From: Anaerolineae bacterium | GTDB taxonomy: Bacteria; Chloroflexota; Anaerolineae; J102 | DNA: 34,490 nucleotides | Assembly (NCBI GenBank): GCA_026991225.1 | Contig: JALXCB010000182.1 | Coordinates: 1 to 34,490, forward strand | Direction of reading: 5' to 3' | In this document: piece after piece, positions 21,385 to 28,984 of the stretch | Numbering within the stretch: the stretch's first letter is position 1 | Layout: every line of letters begins with the position of its first letter | Notes under the pieces: generated by a model | The model's database searches: none | What the model was told of the DNA's origin: nothing | Seen by the model: only the letters and a program-made list of their open reading frames with translations | Translations under genes and position numbers: made by a program

Positions 21385-22773
21385 ATGACAGACGACGCTT
21401 ACGCCCGCACCCTGCGGGAGATCTTCGCTCACGTCGATTATAGCCGCAGCCGTCAGCATCCCTACAACGCCGAGACCTACAATCTCGACCGGATGTGGGC
21501 GCTGATGCGACTTCTGGGCGATCCGCAGGATGCGTTTCCTTCCATCCATATCGCGGGCAGCAAGGGCAAGGGCTCCACGTCGGCGATGACCTCATCCATC
21601 TTGCAAGCCGCGGGGCGTCGCACAGGCCTCTATACCTCCCCCCATCTCCACACCTTTCGCGAACGCATCCGCATCGACGGCGCGTTCATCGCCCGCGAGC
21701 GGCTCATCAGCCTGTGGGATGAGCTCAAACCCGTCATCGCCCGCCTGCCCCGCACGACCACCTTCGAGATCATCACCGCACTGGCCTTCATGGATTTCTC
21801 CCGCCCGCCCGTGGACATGGCGGTCATCGAGGTGGGTTTGGGCGGTCGATTGGACGCCACCAACGTGATCACGCCCCAGGCCTGCGCCATCACCGCCCTC
21901 AGCCTGGAACACACCGACCTGCTGGGGGATAACATCGCCGCCATCGCAGGCGAGAAGGCGGGCATCATCAAGCCGGGCGCGCCCGTAGTGACGGGCCCGC
22001 AGCCTCCCGAGGCCATGGCCGTCATCGAACGGGCCGCGGCTGCGGCCGGGGCTCCGTTGATCCGCGTGGGCCAGGACTGGCGGTGGGCGATTCGCGAGCT
22101 CGCGCCCGACGGCCTGCGGCTTGACATCTACGGCCCAGATAGTACCATTAAGGAAGCCTTCGTTCCCCTCACGGGCGAGCATCAGGCTGTCAATGCCGCC
22201 ATTGCCGTGGCCCTCGTGCACGCCCTGGATGATCCCCGGATATCGGAGGACGTCATTCGCCAGGGACTGGCCCGTACCTACTGGCCCGGACGTCTGGAAA
22301 TGCTCTCCCATCGCCCCGCCATCCTGCTGGACAGCGCCCATACGCGCGACAGCGCCACCCGCCTGCGCAACGCCCTTCGCCTCTTTCCCCACCAGAGGCT
22401 CATCCTCCTCTTCGGCGCTTCTGCGGACAAGGATATCGCCGGGATGCTGGCGATCTTGGGCGAAGACGCCGACGCCATCATTCTCACTCGCAGCTTTCAT
22501 CCCCGGGCAGCGAACCCCAGCCGACTCTATGCCGCCGCCCGCGGCATCTTCCCCGAGAAAGCGCTGTACATCACTGGAGACGCCGCACCGGGCCTGGAAC
22601 AGGCCCTCTCCCTGGCCGAAGAGGAGGACCTCATCTTGGCGAGCGGCTCCATCTTCGTCGTGGCCGCGGTTCGGGAAGCGTGGGCCCGTCTCCATCCCCA
22701 GGCCCTCCCTCCCGACGATTGGGCCTTCTTCGCCGAGCCCATCGACGGCCAGTTTACGCCGATGCTGTCCTGA
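21385..22773 (+). CDS. folC: Bifunctional folylpolyglutamate synthase / dihydrofolate synthase
   Basis: A 462-residue Mur-ligase-family enzyme that adds glutamate to dihydropteroate and/or folates, trapping folate in the cell. Motifs: the ATP loop 'HIAGSKGKGSTSAM', 'GLYTSPHLHTFRERI', 'AVIEVGLGGRLDATN', 'SLEHTDLLGDNIAAIAGEKAGIIK', and the C-terminal domain 'WPGRLEML', 'LLDSAHTRDSA' and 'LLFGASADKDI'. Canonical FolC has HIAGTNGKGS; the S-K substitution here is seen in some lineages. ATG 21385 is used with a short leader and a weak Shine-Dalgarno sequence. It appears monocistronic. Its TGA stop (22771-22773) lies in the left end of repeat element F. Confidence 0.93.
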   Translation: MTDDAYARTLREIFAHVDYSRSRQHPYNAETYNLDRMWALMRLLGDPQDAFPSIHIAGSKGKGSTSAMTSSILQAAGRRTGLYTSPHLHTFRERIRIDGAFIARERLISLWDELKPVIARLPRTTTFEIITALAFMDFSRPPVDMAVIEVGLGGRLDATNVITPQACAITALSLEHTDLLGDNIAAIAGEKAGIIKPGAPVVTGPQPPEAMAVIERAAAAAGAPLIRVGQDWRWAIRELAPDGLRLDIYGPDSTIKEAFVPLTGEHQAVNAAIAVALVHALDDPRISEDVIRQGLARTYWPGRLEMLSHRPAILLDSAHTRDSATRLRNALRLFPHQRLILLFGASADKDIAGMLAILGEDADAIILTRSFHPRAANPSRLYAAARGIFPEKALYITGDAAPGLEQALSLAEEEDLILASGSIFVVAAVREAWARLHPQALPPDDWAFFAEPIDGQFTPMLS

Positions 22774-22930
22774 AAAGAGCGTTGCGATGGTTTGCAAAAA
22801 CGGCTCCACGCCGACGCTGGCCGAGGCGGCAACCGACGTGAAACGTCAAACGTGAAACGTCATGCCCTCACGCATCACGTTTCACTCGTCACGTCTTCGG
22901 CTTCCCGCGCCAATCTGGCTGGCAAGGGCT
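22769..22930 (+). repeat. Modular palindromic element F (CGTGAAACG-word core)
   Basis: The left part 'cctgaaaagagcgttgcgat' plus 'ggtttgcaaaaacg' aligns with 'ctttgaaaatagcgttgcgt' plus 'tggtttgcaaaaat' of element D. The flanks 'gacgctggccgag' and 'cccgcgccaatctggc' match the inner flanks of D and H. The core (about 22835-22895), however, consists of GACGTGAAACGTC words against CGTTTCAC/GTCACGTC, unrelated to the GTAATCC core of D. It lies between the folC stop and the lon ATG. Confidence 0.7.
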
Positions 22931-22976
22931 TCATTCCTTCAAAAACCAATCTCAAGCGAGCTCTACCCATTCCAAT

Positions 22977-25451
22977 ATGCCTTACGACCCAAACGACCCC
23001 TTTATGCGCCGTTTCAATGAGGATTTTCCTATCCTCAGCGCCACCATGCAAAATCCCGACATGCAAACGCCTCGCCCGGACCTGGACGAGGACGATCTGA
23101 TTCAGGAATATCCTGTCATTCCCTCGCGCGATATCGTCATCTACCCGCGCATGGTCACCCCCATCTTCATCGGGCGGGACGTATCTCGCCGGGCGCTGGA
23201 AGCCGCCCAGGATGAGGACCTGCCCCTGCTGGTGGTGGCCCAGCGCGATCCGACGGTGGAGTCGCCCACGATGGACGATCTCTTCGTCATGGGCACGGAG
23301 ATCACCATCGAACGGATGCTGCGCATGCCCGACGGCACGCAAAGCGCGTTCGCCCACGGCGAATACCGGGTGGAGATCATGGAGATCATCCACGAGCGTC
23401 CCTATCTGCGGGTGCTGGGCCGCCGCATCCCCGAGCGCGCCGCGCCTTTCGAGAACGAAGATGAGATGCTGCGACGGGCCGTGCTCGTCCTCTTCGAGAA
23501 AGTGACCTTCTTCAATCCCTCCATCCCCGAAGAAGTGCTCATCGCCGCCATGAACGCGGACGATCCCGGCTGGCTCTCCGATCTCATCATCTCCTCCCTG
23601 CCCATCCCCCTGGACCGGCGGCAGCAGATCCTGGAGACGCTGGATCCCATGGAGCGCTTGCGCAAGACCAGCATCTTCCTGGCCGAAGAGCTGGACGTGC
23701 TGGAGCTGGAGAACGAGATCCACGAGCAGGTGCAGCGCAAGATGGAGGATTCCCAGCGGGAATACTTCCTGCGAGAGCAGATGCGCGTGATCCAGGCGGA
23801 ATTGGGCGAGGGCGATGAATTCAGCCGGGAGGTCGTGGAGCTGCGCGAGCGTATCCAGGCGTCGGCCATGCCCGAAGAGGTCAAGGCCAAGGCCAACAAG
23901 GAGCTGGGCCGCCTCAGCGCCATGCCGCCCATGGCTCCCGAAACGAATATCGTTCGCACCTATCTGGACTGGCTACTGGACCTGCCCTGGGGCGCGCCCG
24001 AGGACGAGGAGGCCATCGATATCGACCGGGCCGAGGAGGTGCTGGAAGCGTATCACTACGGCCTGAAGAAGGCCAAGGAGCGCATCCTGGAGCATATCGC
24101 CGTACGCAAACTGGCTGGCGACAATATGCGCACCCCCATCCTCTGCTTCGTGGGCCCGCCCGGCACGGGCAAGACCTCCATGGGCAAGTCCATCGCCGAG
24201 GCCCTGGGCCGCGAGTTCGTGCGCGTCTCCCTGGGCGGCGTGCGGGATGAAGCGGAGATCCGGGGGCATCGCCGCACCTACATTGGCGCGTTGCCGGGCC
24301 GCATCATCCAGACCATGCGCAACGCGGGCGTGGTCAATCCGGTGTTCATGCTGGACGAAGTGGACAAGATGGGGTACGACTTCCGCGGCGACCCGTCCTC
24401 CGCCCTGTTGGAAGTGCTGGACCCGGAACAGAACAACGCGTTCATGGACCATTATCTGGACGCGCCCTACGACCTCAGCCACGTCCTCTTCATCACCACG
24501 GCCAATAATCCCTATCAGATTCCCTCGCCCCTCCTGGATCGCATGGAGGTCATCGAATTTCCGGGCTACGCGGATTTCGAGAAGCATCTCATCGCCCGCA
24601 AATTCCTCATCCCCCGCCTGCTCAAGGAGCACGGCCTCACCGATCTGGGACTGCATATCTCCGACGCGGCCCTGGATGAGATCATCCGCCATTACACCTA
24701 CGAGGCGGGCGTGCGCAATCTGGAGCGGGAGCTGGCCAAGATCTTCCGCAAGATCGCCCGCCGCGTCGCCGCGGGCAGGACCATCCGCAAGCGCATCACC
24801 CCGGCCATCGTCCACGATCTGTTGGGGCCGCCCCGGTACGCCAGCTTCAAGCTGGAGGAAGATGACCAGATCGGCGTGGCCACGGGCCTGGCCTGGACCG
24901 AAGGCGGCGGGGACGTGATGCAGGTGGAGGCGTTGATCATGCCCGGCAAAGGCGGCCTCATCCTCACCGGGCAATTGGGCGAGGTGATGCAGGAATCCGC
25001 ACAGGCCGCACTCTCCTACGCCCGCAGTCATGCTGTGGCGTATGGCTTCGAGAACTTTGATTTCGACAAGTATGACATCCATCTCCATTTCCCCGAGGGA
25101 GCGATCCCTAAAGACGGCCCTTCCGCGGGCGTGACCATCGCCACCGCTCTCATTTCTGCCCTCACCCGACGCCCGGTGGATCACACCATCGGCATGACCG
25201 GGGAGATCACCCTGCGCGGGCGGGTGCTGGCCGTTGGGGGCTTAAAAGAAAAACTGCTCACCGCCCATCGCAACCGTCTCAAAACCGTCATTCTGCCCAA
25301 ACGCAACGAAAAAGACCTGGCCGAAGTGCCCCGGCACGTGCGCCGGGCCTTGAATATCCAATTCGTCACCCACCTCGAACAGGTGTTGGCTCTGGCCTTG
25401 CTGGAAGCGGACGCCGCACCTCAATCTCCCGAACCAACCGCATCTGGCTAA
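22977..25451 (+). CDS. lon: ATP-dependent Lon protease (LonA)
   Basis: An 824-residue hexameric AAA+ protease that degrades misfolded and regulatory proteins in the cytosol. Layout: LON substrate-binding domain (about 35-240, opening '[24 protein letters not shown]'); helical linker with '[19 protein letters not shown]'; AAA+ domain with Walker A GPPGTGKT (393-400), 'MLDEVDKM' as Walker B, and '[21 protein letters not shown]'; and protease domain with catalytic S716 (KDGPSAG) and K757 (GGLKEK). The start is uncertain between ATG 22977, 23004 and 23046; none has a good Shine-Dalgarno sequence, and the first ~30 residues are acidic and not conserved. A membrane-anchored protein gene follows after 12 bases. 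Confidence 0.96.
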   Translation: MPYDPNDPFMRRFNEDFPILSATMQNPDMQTPRPDLDEDDLIQEYPVIPSRDIVIYPRMVTPIFIGRDVSRRALEAAQDEDLPLLVVAQRDPTVESPTMDDLFVMGTEITIERMLRMPDGTQSAFAHGEYRVEIMEIIHERPYLRVLGRRIPERAAPFENEDEMLRRAVLVLFEKVTFFNPSIPEEVLIAAMNADDPGWLSDLIISSLPIPLDRRQQILETLDPMERLRKTSIFLAEELDVLELENEIHEQVQRKMEDSQREYFLREQMRVIQAELGEGDEFSREVVELRERIQASAMPEEVKAKANKELGRLSAMPPMAPETNIVRTYLDWLLDLPWGAPEDEEAIDIDRAEEVLEAYHYGLKKAKERILEHIAVRKLAGDNMRTPILCFVGPPGTGKTSMGKSIAEALGREFVRVSLGGVRDEAEIRGHRRTYIGALPGRIIQTMRNAGVVNPVFMLDEVDKMGYDFRGDPSSALLEVLDPEQNNAFMDHYLDAPYDLSHVLFITTANNPYQIPSPLLDRMEVIEFPGYADFEKHLIARKFLIPRLLKEHGLTDLGLHISDAALDEIIRHYTYEAGVRNLERELAKIFRKIARRVAAGRTIRKRITPAIVHDLLGPPRYASFKLEEDDQIGVATGLAWTEGGGDVMQVEALIMPGKGGLILTGQLGEVMQESAQAALSYARSHAVAYGFENFDFDKYDIHLHFPEGAIPKDGPSAGVTIATALISALTRRPVDHTIGMTGEITLRGRVLAVGGLKEKLLTAHRNRLKTVILPKRNEKDLAEVPRHVRRALNIQFVTHLEQVLALALLEADAAPQSPEPTASG

Positions 25452-25463
25452 CGGACTCTCCCC

Positions 25464-26573
25464 ATGTTCCGCACCATCCTGGCGATTCTGGGCATCATCT
25501 TCGCCGTCATCATCATCTATTTCGTCTTCTTTTATGACGGCCAAAAACGCATCCAGGCCACGCCCCTCAACATCAATCTGGAAGAGATTAAGCCGCCCGA
25601 GTGGAAAGCGTACGATAATGGTCTCGAGTTGATCAACATCGATCACGACGCCGAGCCTGAATGGCTTTTCCTCTACAAGGACGGGTATGGCACGAACCAG
25701 ATCGGAGGCGTGATCTACGACGCCCAGAATCGTCCGCGCGACGACTTCAGCATCCCCATCGCCAGCCAGGTCCCCACTTACCTCGTTCCCTACAAGCTCC
25801 TGCCCGATTACCCCGCTTCCAAAAATCAGGGCTACCTGGGCGACAGCGCCGTCGACCGCAAGACCGCGGGGTCGCAGGTGGTGCTCACGCCCCTGCCCAC
25901 CTCCGCACCGGACGCGACGCCCCAAGCCCCGGCCAAGGCTATGGCAGGAGACCGGCTACTGGTGCGGGGAAAGTTCAACAATCTGGTCGATCGGGTTTCC
26001 ATCTTCTGGTGGGTGGGGCCGGAGTATGGGTATAGCGGGGCGCTGGCCTACACTCCAGGTTGGTTTAGCCTCGATGACAAAAATCCGAATGACTGGGGCC
26101 AATGGGATAACGATCCCGCAGGCATCACGACGTTGTGGGCCTGGGAGCCGCAAGTCGATCGGTCGAATATCTGCCGGGTGGCCCGGTGGCAGTTGGATCC
26201 GGGCGACAATCCTCCCAAGACCTGGCATTTTCAGGCCCTGTACGAAGAAAGTTTTCTCCGGTTCTGCACGAACGGCGTTCCCTCCGAACCCGCCTTCCCG
26301 GAAGGCCAGGTGCTGGCCTATCTGCTCGATGGGCGCAGCAGCCGCTGGAAGAAGGAAGCGGAGAGTCCGCCAAAGTATGCTAGAGTGAACGTTTTTGCCA
26401 TTTCCGAGCCTGAGATCACGGACCAACCTTTCCAGCGCCCCATTGCGTCTGTGGATGTGGATTTCAAAGCTGCGGATGGTTTCCACAGCATGCGCTGGGT
26501 GCTGGAAATGATTCCACCCGCCACCGTGAGAGACCCTGTGCGCTGGCGCATCTTCCGGGCGGAGGATCGATGA
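25464..26573 (+). CDS. Membrane-anchored protein of unknown function, downstream of lon
   Basis: 369 residues. The N-terminal hydrophobic segment 'TILAILGIIFAVIIIYFVFFY' (about 4-24) lacks a cleavage site and is probably a signal anchor. The rest is predicted outside the membrane: an early region 'GLELINIDHDAEPEWLFLYKDGYG', a proline/alanine-rich linker around 140-160 ('PLPTSAPDATPQAPAKAM'), then a tryptophan-rich domain ('VSIFWWVGPEYGYSGALAYTPGWFSL', 'WDNDPAGITTLWAWEP') and a final strand region. Two cysteines (in SNICRV and LRFCTN) may form a disulphide. No family was recognised. The 12-base gap after lon suggests co-transcription. An envelope-related stress function is possible but unsupported. 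Confidence 0.7.
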   Translation: MFRTILAILGIIFAVIIIYFVFFYDGQKRIQATPLNINLEEIKPPEWKAYDNGLELINIDHDAEPEWLFLYKDGYGTNQIGGVIYDAQNRPRDDFSIPIASQVPTYLVPYKLLPDYPASKNQGYLGDSAVDRKTAGSQVVLTPLPTSAPDATPQAPAKAMAGDRLLVRGKFNNLVDRVSIFWWVGPEYGYSGALAYTPGWFSLDDKNPNDWGQWDNDPAGITTLWAWEPQVDRSNICRVARWQLDPGDNPPKTWHFQALYEESFLRFCTNGVPSEPAFPEGQVLAYLLDGRSSRWKKEAESPPKYARVNVFAISEPEITDQPFQRPIASVDVDFKAADGFHSMRWVLEMIPPATVRDPVRWRIFRAEDR

Positions 26574-26576
26574 GGT

Positions 26577-26677
26577 AACCTGACAGGTTCCCCACGGGCG
26601 GCTCCCACATCCATTCCAGGCCCGCAGCAAAGCGCCGGCGTGGCGGTTGCGATGTCTGCGTTAGAACCTGTCAGGTT
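26577..26677. repeat. Pair of AACCTGWCAGGTT palindromes upstream of the AlbA_2-type gene
   Basis: AACCTGACAGGTT (26577-26589) and AACCTGTCAGGTT (26665-26677) are each near-perfect palindromes and are exact inverted copies of each other, 88 bases apart. They fill the 160-base gap between two + strand genes. They may be twin operator sites for the downstream winged-helix protein, or the ends of another dispersed repeat; no target duplication is visible. Confidence 0.55.
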
Positions 26678-26733
26678 GGCGCACTGGCGGGCCAAGCCAT
26701 GACCAACACGTCCTCATCGACTGTCTCGTTCCC

Positions 26734-28137
26734 ATGCCGACTATGTCCCCCAACGCCCTGTCTCCCGACAAGCTGCTCGAAACCATCCAGGCCGGGCCCG
26801 GCCCCAAGGCCATCCTGCTGGGCGCCCGCGCGTCCGTGCGCAAGATCGCCGAAGCCATGGCCGCGCTGGCCAACGCCCATGGCGGCCTGGTCATCCTGGG
26901 CGCGACCAACGCCCGCAAGATCGTAGGCGTCAGCGACGCGGACGTGGCCCGCGAACTCATGACCTCGGCCGCGCTCATCCCCTCCCCGCCCCTGATCCTG
27001 CCCCTGCCCGCCCTCGTCGAGGTGGAGGGCAAGACCCTGTGCGTCAGTCAGATTCCCGCCGGGCTGCCTCATGTGTACAGCGTGCGGGGGCAGTACCTGG
27101 TGCGGTCGGGCAGGGAAACGCGACCGCTTATGCCCCACGAACTGCGCACCCTGCTGCTCAACCGCAGCGAGGCCAGCTTCGAGGCCCAAACCCCCCGCGG
27201 GGCCACCCTCGAAGCCCTAGACCCGGACAAAATCGAAGCCTACCGCGAGCTGCTGAAGCTGCCCCCCGAGGAAGACACGCACGATCTGCTGCTCAGCCGG
27301 GGCTGCCTGGCCGAAACCGACAAGGGCCTGCGCCCCACCATCGCCGGGCTCCTCCTCTTCGGCAAAAATCCCCAACGCTGGCTGCGTTCCGCCGAGATCA
27401 CGGGCGTGCGTTACGCCGGCCCCACCATGAGCGACGACTTCATCCGCGAAGACATCCGCGGCGTGCTGGCGGAGCAAATCCGCCAGGCCGAAGCTTTCGT
27501 CAACGCCAACATGCGGCGGGGGATGCGCATCCGCGGTCTGGAGCGAGAGGAAGCGCCCGAGTATCCCCTTTCGGTAGTGCGCGAAGCCATCGTCAACGCA
27601 GTCGCCCATCGGGATTACAGCATCCGCGGGGACAACATCCGCGTGCTCATGTTCAGCGACCGCATGGAGGTCTATTCGCCCGGACGGCTGCCCGGCCATG
27701 TCACCCTGGACAACATCGTCGAAGAGCGGTACAGCCGCAACGAGGCCATCGTGCAGGTGCTCTCGGAGATGGGCTTCATCGAGCGCCTGGGTTATGGCAT
27801 TGACCGGATGATCCGGGTGTGCGAGGAAGAGGGGCTGCCCCCGCCCGATTTCACCGAAACCAGCGCCGGATTCAAGGTCACCATTCACAGCCAAGCCGCG
27901 TCCCTGTTGGGCGCGGGCCCGCCCATCAACCTCTACGCCCACCTGCAACTCAATCCCCGACAGGAAAAGGCCCTGGCCTTTTTGCAAAAGAACCGCCGCA
28001 TCACCAACCGCGAATATCAAACCCTCTGCCCGGACGCCAGTCCTGAAACCCTGCGCCGCGATCTGGCTGACATGGTGGACAAGGGCCTGATCCTCAAGAT
28101 CGGCCAGAAGCGGGCGACGTTTTACATTCTAAAGTAG
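26734..28137 (+). CDS. AlbA_2 / GHKL ATP-binding protein with C-terminal winged helix
   Basis: 467 residues of the COG2865 type ('Schlafen AlbA_2 domain-containing' putative transcriptional regulators). The N-terminal AlbA_2-like domain (about 10-130) has 'KIAEAMAALANAHGGLVILGAT' and 'YSVRGQYLVRSGRETRPLMP'. The central HATPase_c_4 region (about 280-380) has 'VVREAIVNAVAHRDYSIRGDNI', 'DRMEVYSPGRLPGHVT', and 'RNEAIVQVLSEMGFIERLGYGIDRMI'. The last ~65 residues form a winged helix ('RQEKALAFLQKNRRITNREYQ', 'SPETLRRDLADMVDKGLI'). ATG 26734 is used (26743 is an alternative); there is no Shine-Dalgarno sequence. Such proteins are thought to act as regulators or in defence, but their biochemistry is poorly defined. 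Twin palindromes upstream make autoregulation plausible. Confidence 0.85.
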   Translation: MPTMSPNALSPDKLLETIQAGPGPKAILLGARASVRKIAEAMAALANAHGGLVILGATNARKIVGVSDADVARELMTSAALIPSPPLILPLPALVEVEGKTLCVSQIPAGLPHVYSVRGQYLVRSGRETRPLMPHELRTLLLNRSEASFEAQTPRGATLEALDPDKIEAYRELLKLPPEEDTHDLLLSRGCLAETDKGLRPTIAGLLLFGKNPQRWLRSAEITGVRYAGPTMSDDFIREDIRGVLAEQIRQAEAFVNANMRRGMRIRGLEREEAPEYPLSVVREAIVNAVAHRDYSIRGDNIRVLMFSDRMEVYSPGRLPGHVTLDNIVEERYSRNEAIVQVLSEMGFIERLGYGIDRMIRVCEEEGLPPPDFTETSAGFKVTIHSQAASLLGAGPPINLYAHLQLNPRQEKALAFLQKNRRITNREYQTLCPDASPETLRRDLADMVDKGLILKIGQKRATFYILK

Positions 28138-28184
28138 ATACCGAAGCTTTCGACGAGTCTTTCCATGCCATTTGGACGCGTGGG

Positions 28185-28317
28185 ACCACGATCGCGAAAC
28201 GTAATGCGTGATGCGTAAGGTCGCCACGGATTACGGAATACGCATTACGTCCGTTGCAGACTCGCCCAATGCAGGCTTCAAGTCCCTTTTACAAATCAAC
28301 GCAACGCTATTTCGGAA
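28185..28317 (-). repeat. Modular palindromic element G, reverse orientation (CGTAATGCG-word core)
   Basis: Read on the minus strand: 'gttccgaaatagcgttgcgt' (from 28317), 'gatttgtaaaagggacttg', 'attgggcgagtctgcaac', then a core of 'cgtaatgcgtattccgtaat' against 'cttacgcatcacgcattacg'. This is the left half of elements D and H. The right terminal module is not recognisable. It lies directly upstream of yqeY, in the opposite orientation to D and H, with the yqeY ribosome-binding site (CAGGAG, 28318-28323) adjoining it. The gap 28138-28329 holds nothing else. Confidence 0.65.
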
Positions 28318-28329
28318 CAGGAGTCATCC

Positions 28330-28779
28330 ATGAGCCTGATAGACACCCTCAACCAGGATTTGAAAACCGCCATGAAGACGGGCGATGAGCCCGCGAAGCG
28401 GGCTTTGCGCGGGGTCAAGGCCGCCATCACCCGCGCGGAGAAGGACAAGGGCAACCAGCCTCTCACCGACGAAGAGATCATCGCCGTCCTGCGCAAGCAG
28501 GCCAAACAACGCCAGGACAGCATCGACGCCTATCGCAAAGCGGGCCGTCAGGATTTGGTGCAGGAGGAAGAGGAGGAGCTGGCCGTCATCGAGAAATATC
28601 TGCCGCAGCTCATGAGCGAAGATGAAATCCGGACTGTCGCCCAACAGGTCATCGACGAGGTGGGCGCGACAAGCCCGCGTGATATGGGCAAAGTCATGGG
28701 CAAACTCATGCCTCAGCTCAAGGGCAAAGCCGATGGCCGTCTCGTCAACCAGGTCGTTCGCCAGCTCCTCAGCGGGTGA
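28330..28779 (+). CDS. YqeY/GatB-C-terminal-like protein
   Basis: A 149-residue YqeY-family protein (GatB/YqeY domain), related to the tail domain of the tRNA amidotransferase subunit GatB; its own role is not well established, though tRNA or amino-acid binding is suspected. Characteristic segments: 'LIDTLNQDLKTAMKTGDEPAKRALRGVKAAI', 'LTDEEIIAVLRKQAKQRQDSI', 'EEEELAVIEKYLPQLMSEDEI' and the C-terminal 'DMGKVMGKLMPQLKGKADGRLV'. The length is normal for the family. ATG 28330 has CAGGAG upstream. A 205-base repeat-bearing gap separates it from the pgpH-like gene. Confidence 0.9.
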   Translation: MSLIDTLNQDLKTAMKTGDEPAKRALRGVKAAITRAEKDKGNQPLTDEEIIAVLRKQAKQRQDSIDAYRKAGRQDLVQEEEEELAVIEKYLPQLMSEDEIRTVAQQVIDEVGATSPRDMGKVMGKLMPQLKGKADGRLVNQVVRQLLSG

Positions 28780-28833
28780 ATTTTGCAGGTTGACTGAATA
28801 CTGATCACTGGATGCACTGCAAAAAGATTTTTC

Positions 28834-28939
28834 AACACGGAGACACGGAGGACACAGAGAAAAATAAAGGGATTCACGGAGAAAATCCTCTCCAAACCTT
28901 ATCTTTCTCCTTCTCCGTGCTCTCTGTGTCTCCGTGGTT
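28834..28939. repeat. Palindromic element I (ACACGGAG-word core)
   Basis: The arms 'aacacggagacacggagg' plus 'acacagag' (28834-28859) and 'ctctgtgtctccgtggtt' (28922-28939), with inner 'ttcacggagaaaatcc' and 'ctccttctccgtgc', form a ~106-base imperfect palindrome made of ACACGGAG and CACAGAG words. No AACTGCTTTGAAAATAG-type end was found, but a CTGAATACTGATCACTGG word (28793-28810) precedes it. It lies between yqeY and the pgpH-like gene, ending 45 bases before the ATG. Confidence 0.7.
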
Positions 28940-28984
28940 AAGGTTTTTTCAGGACATCCATCACTGAACACGGATGACTCCCCC

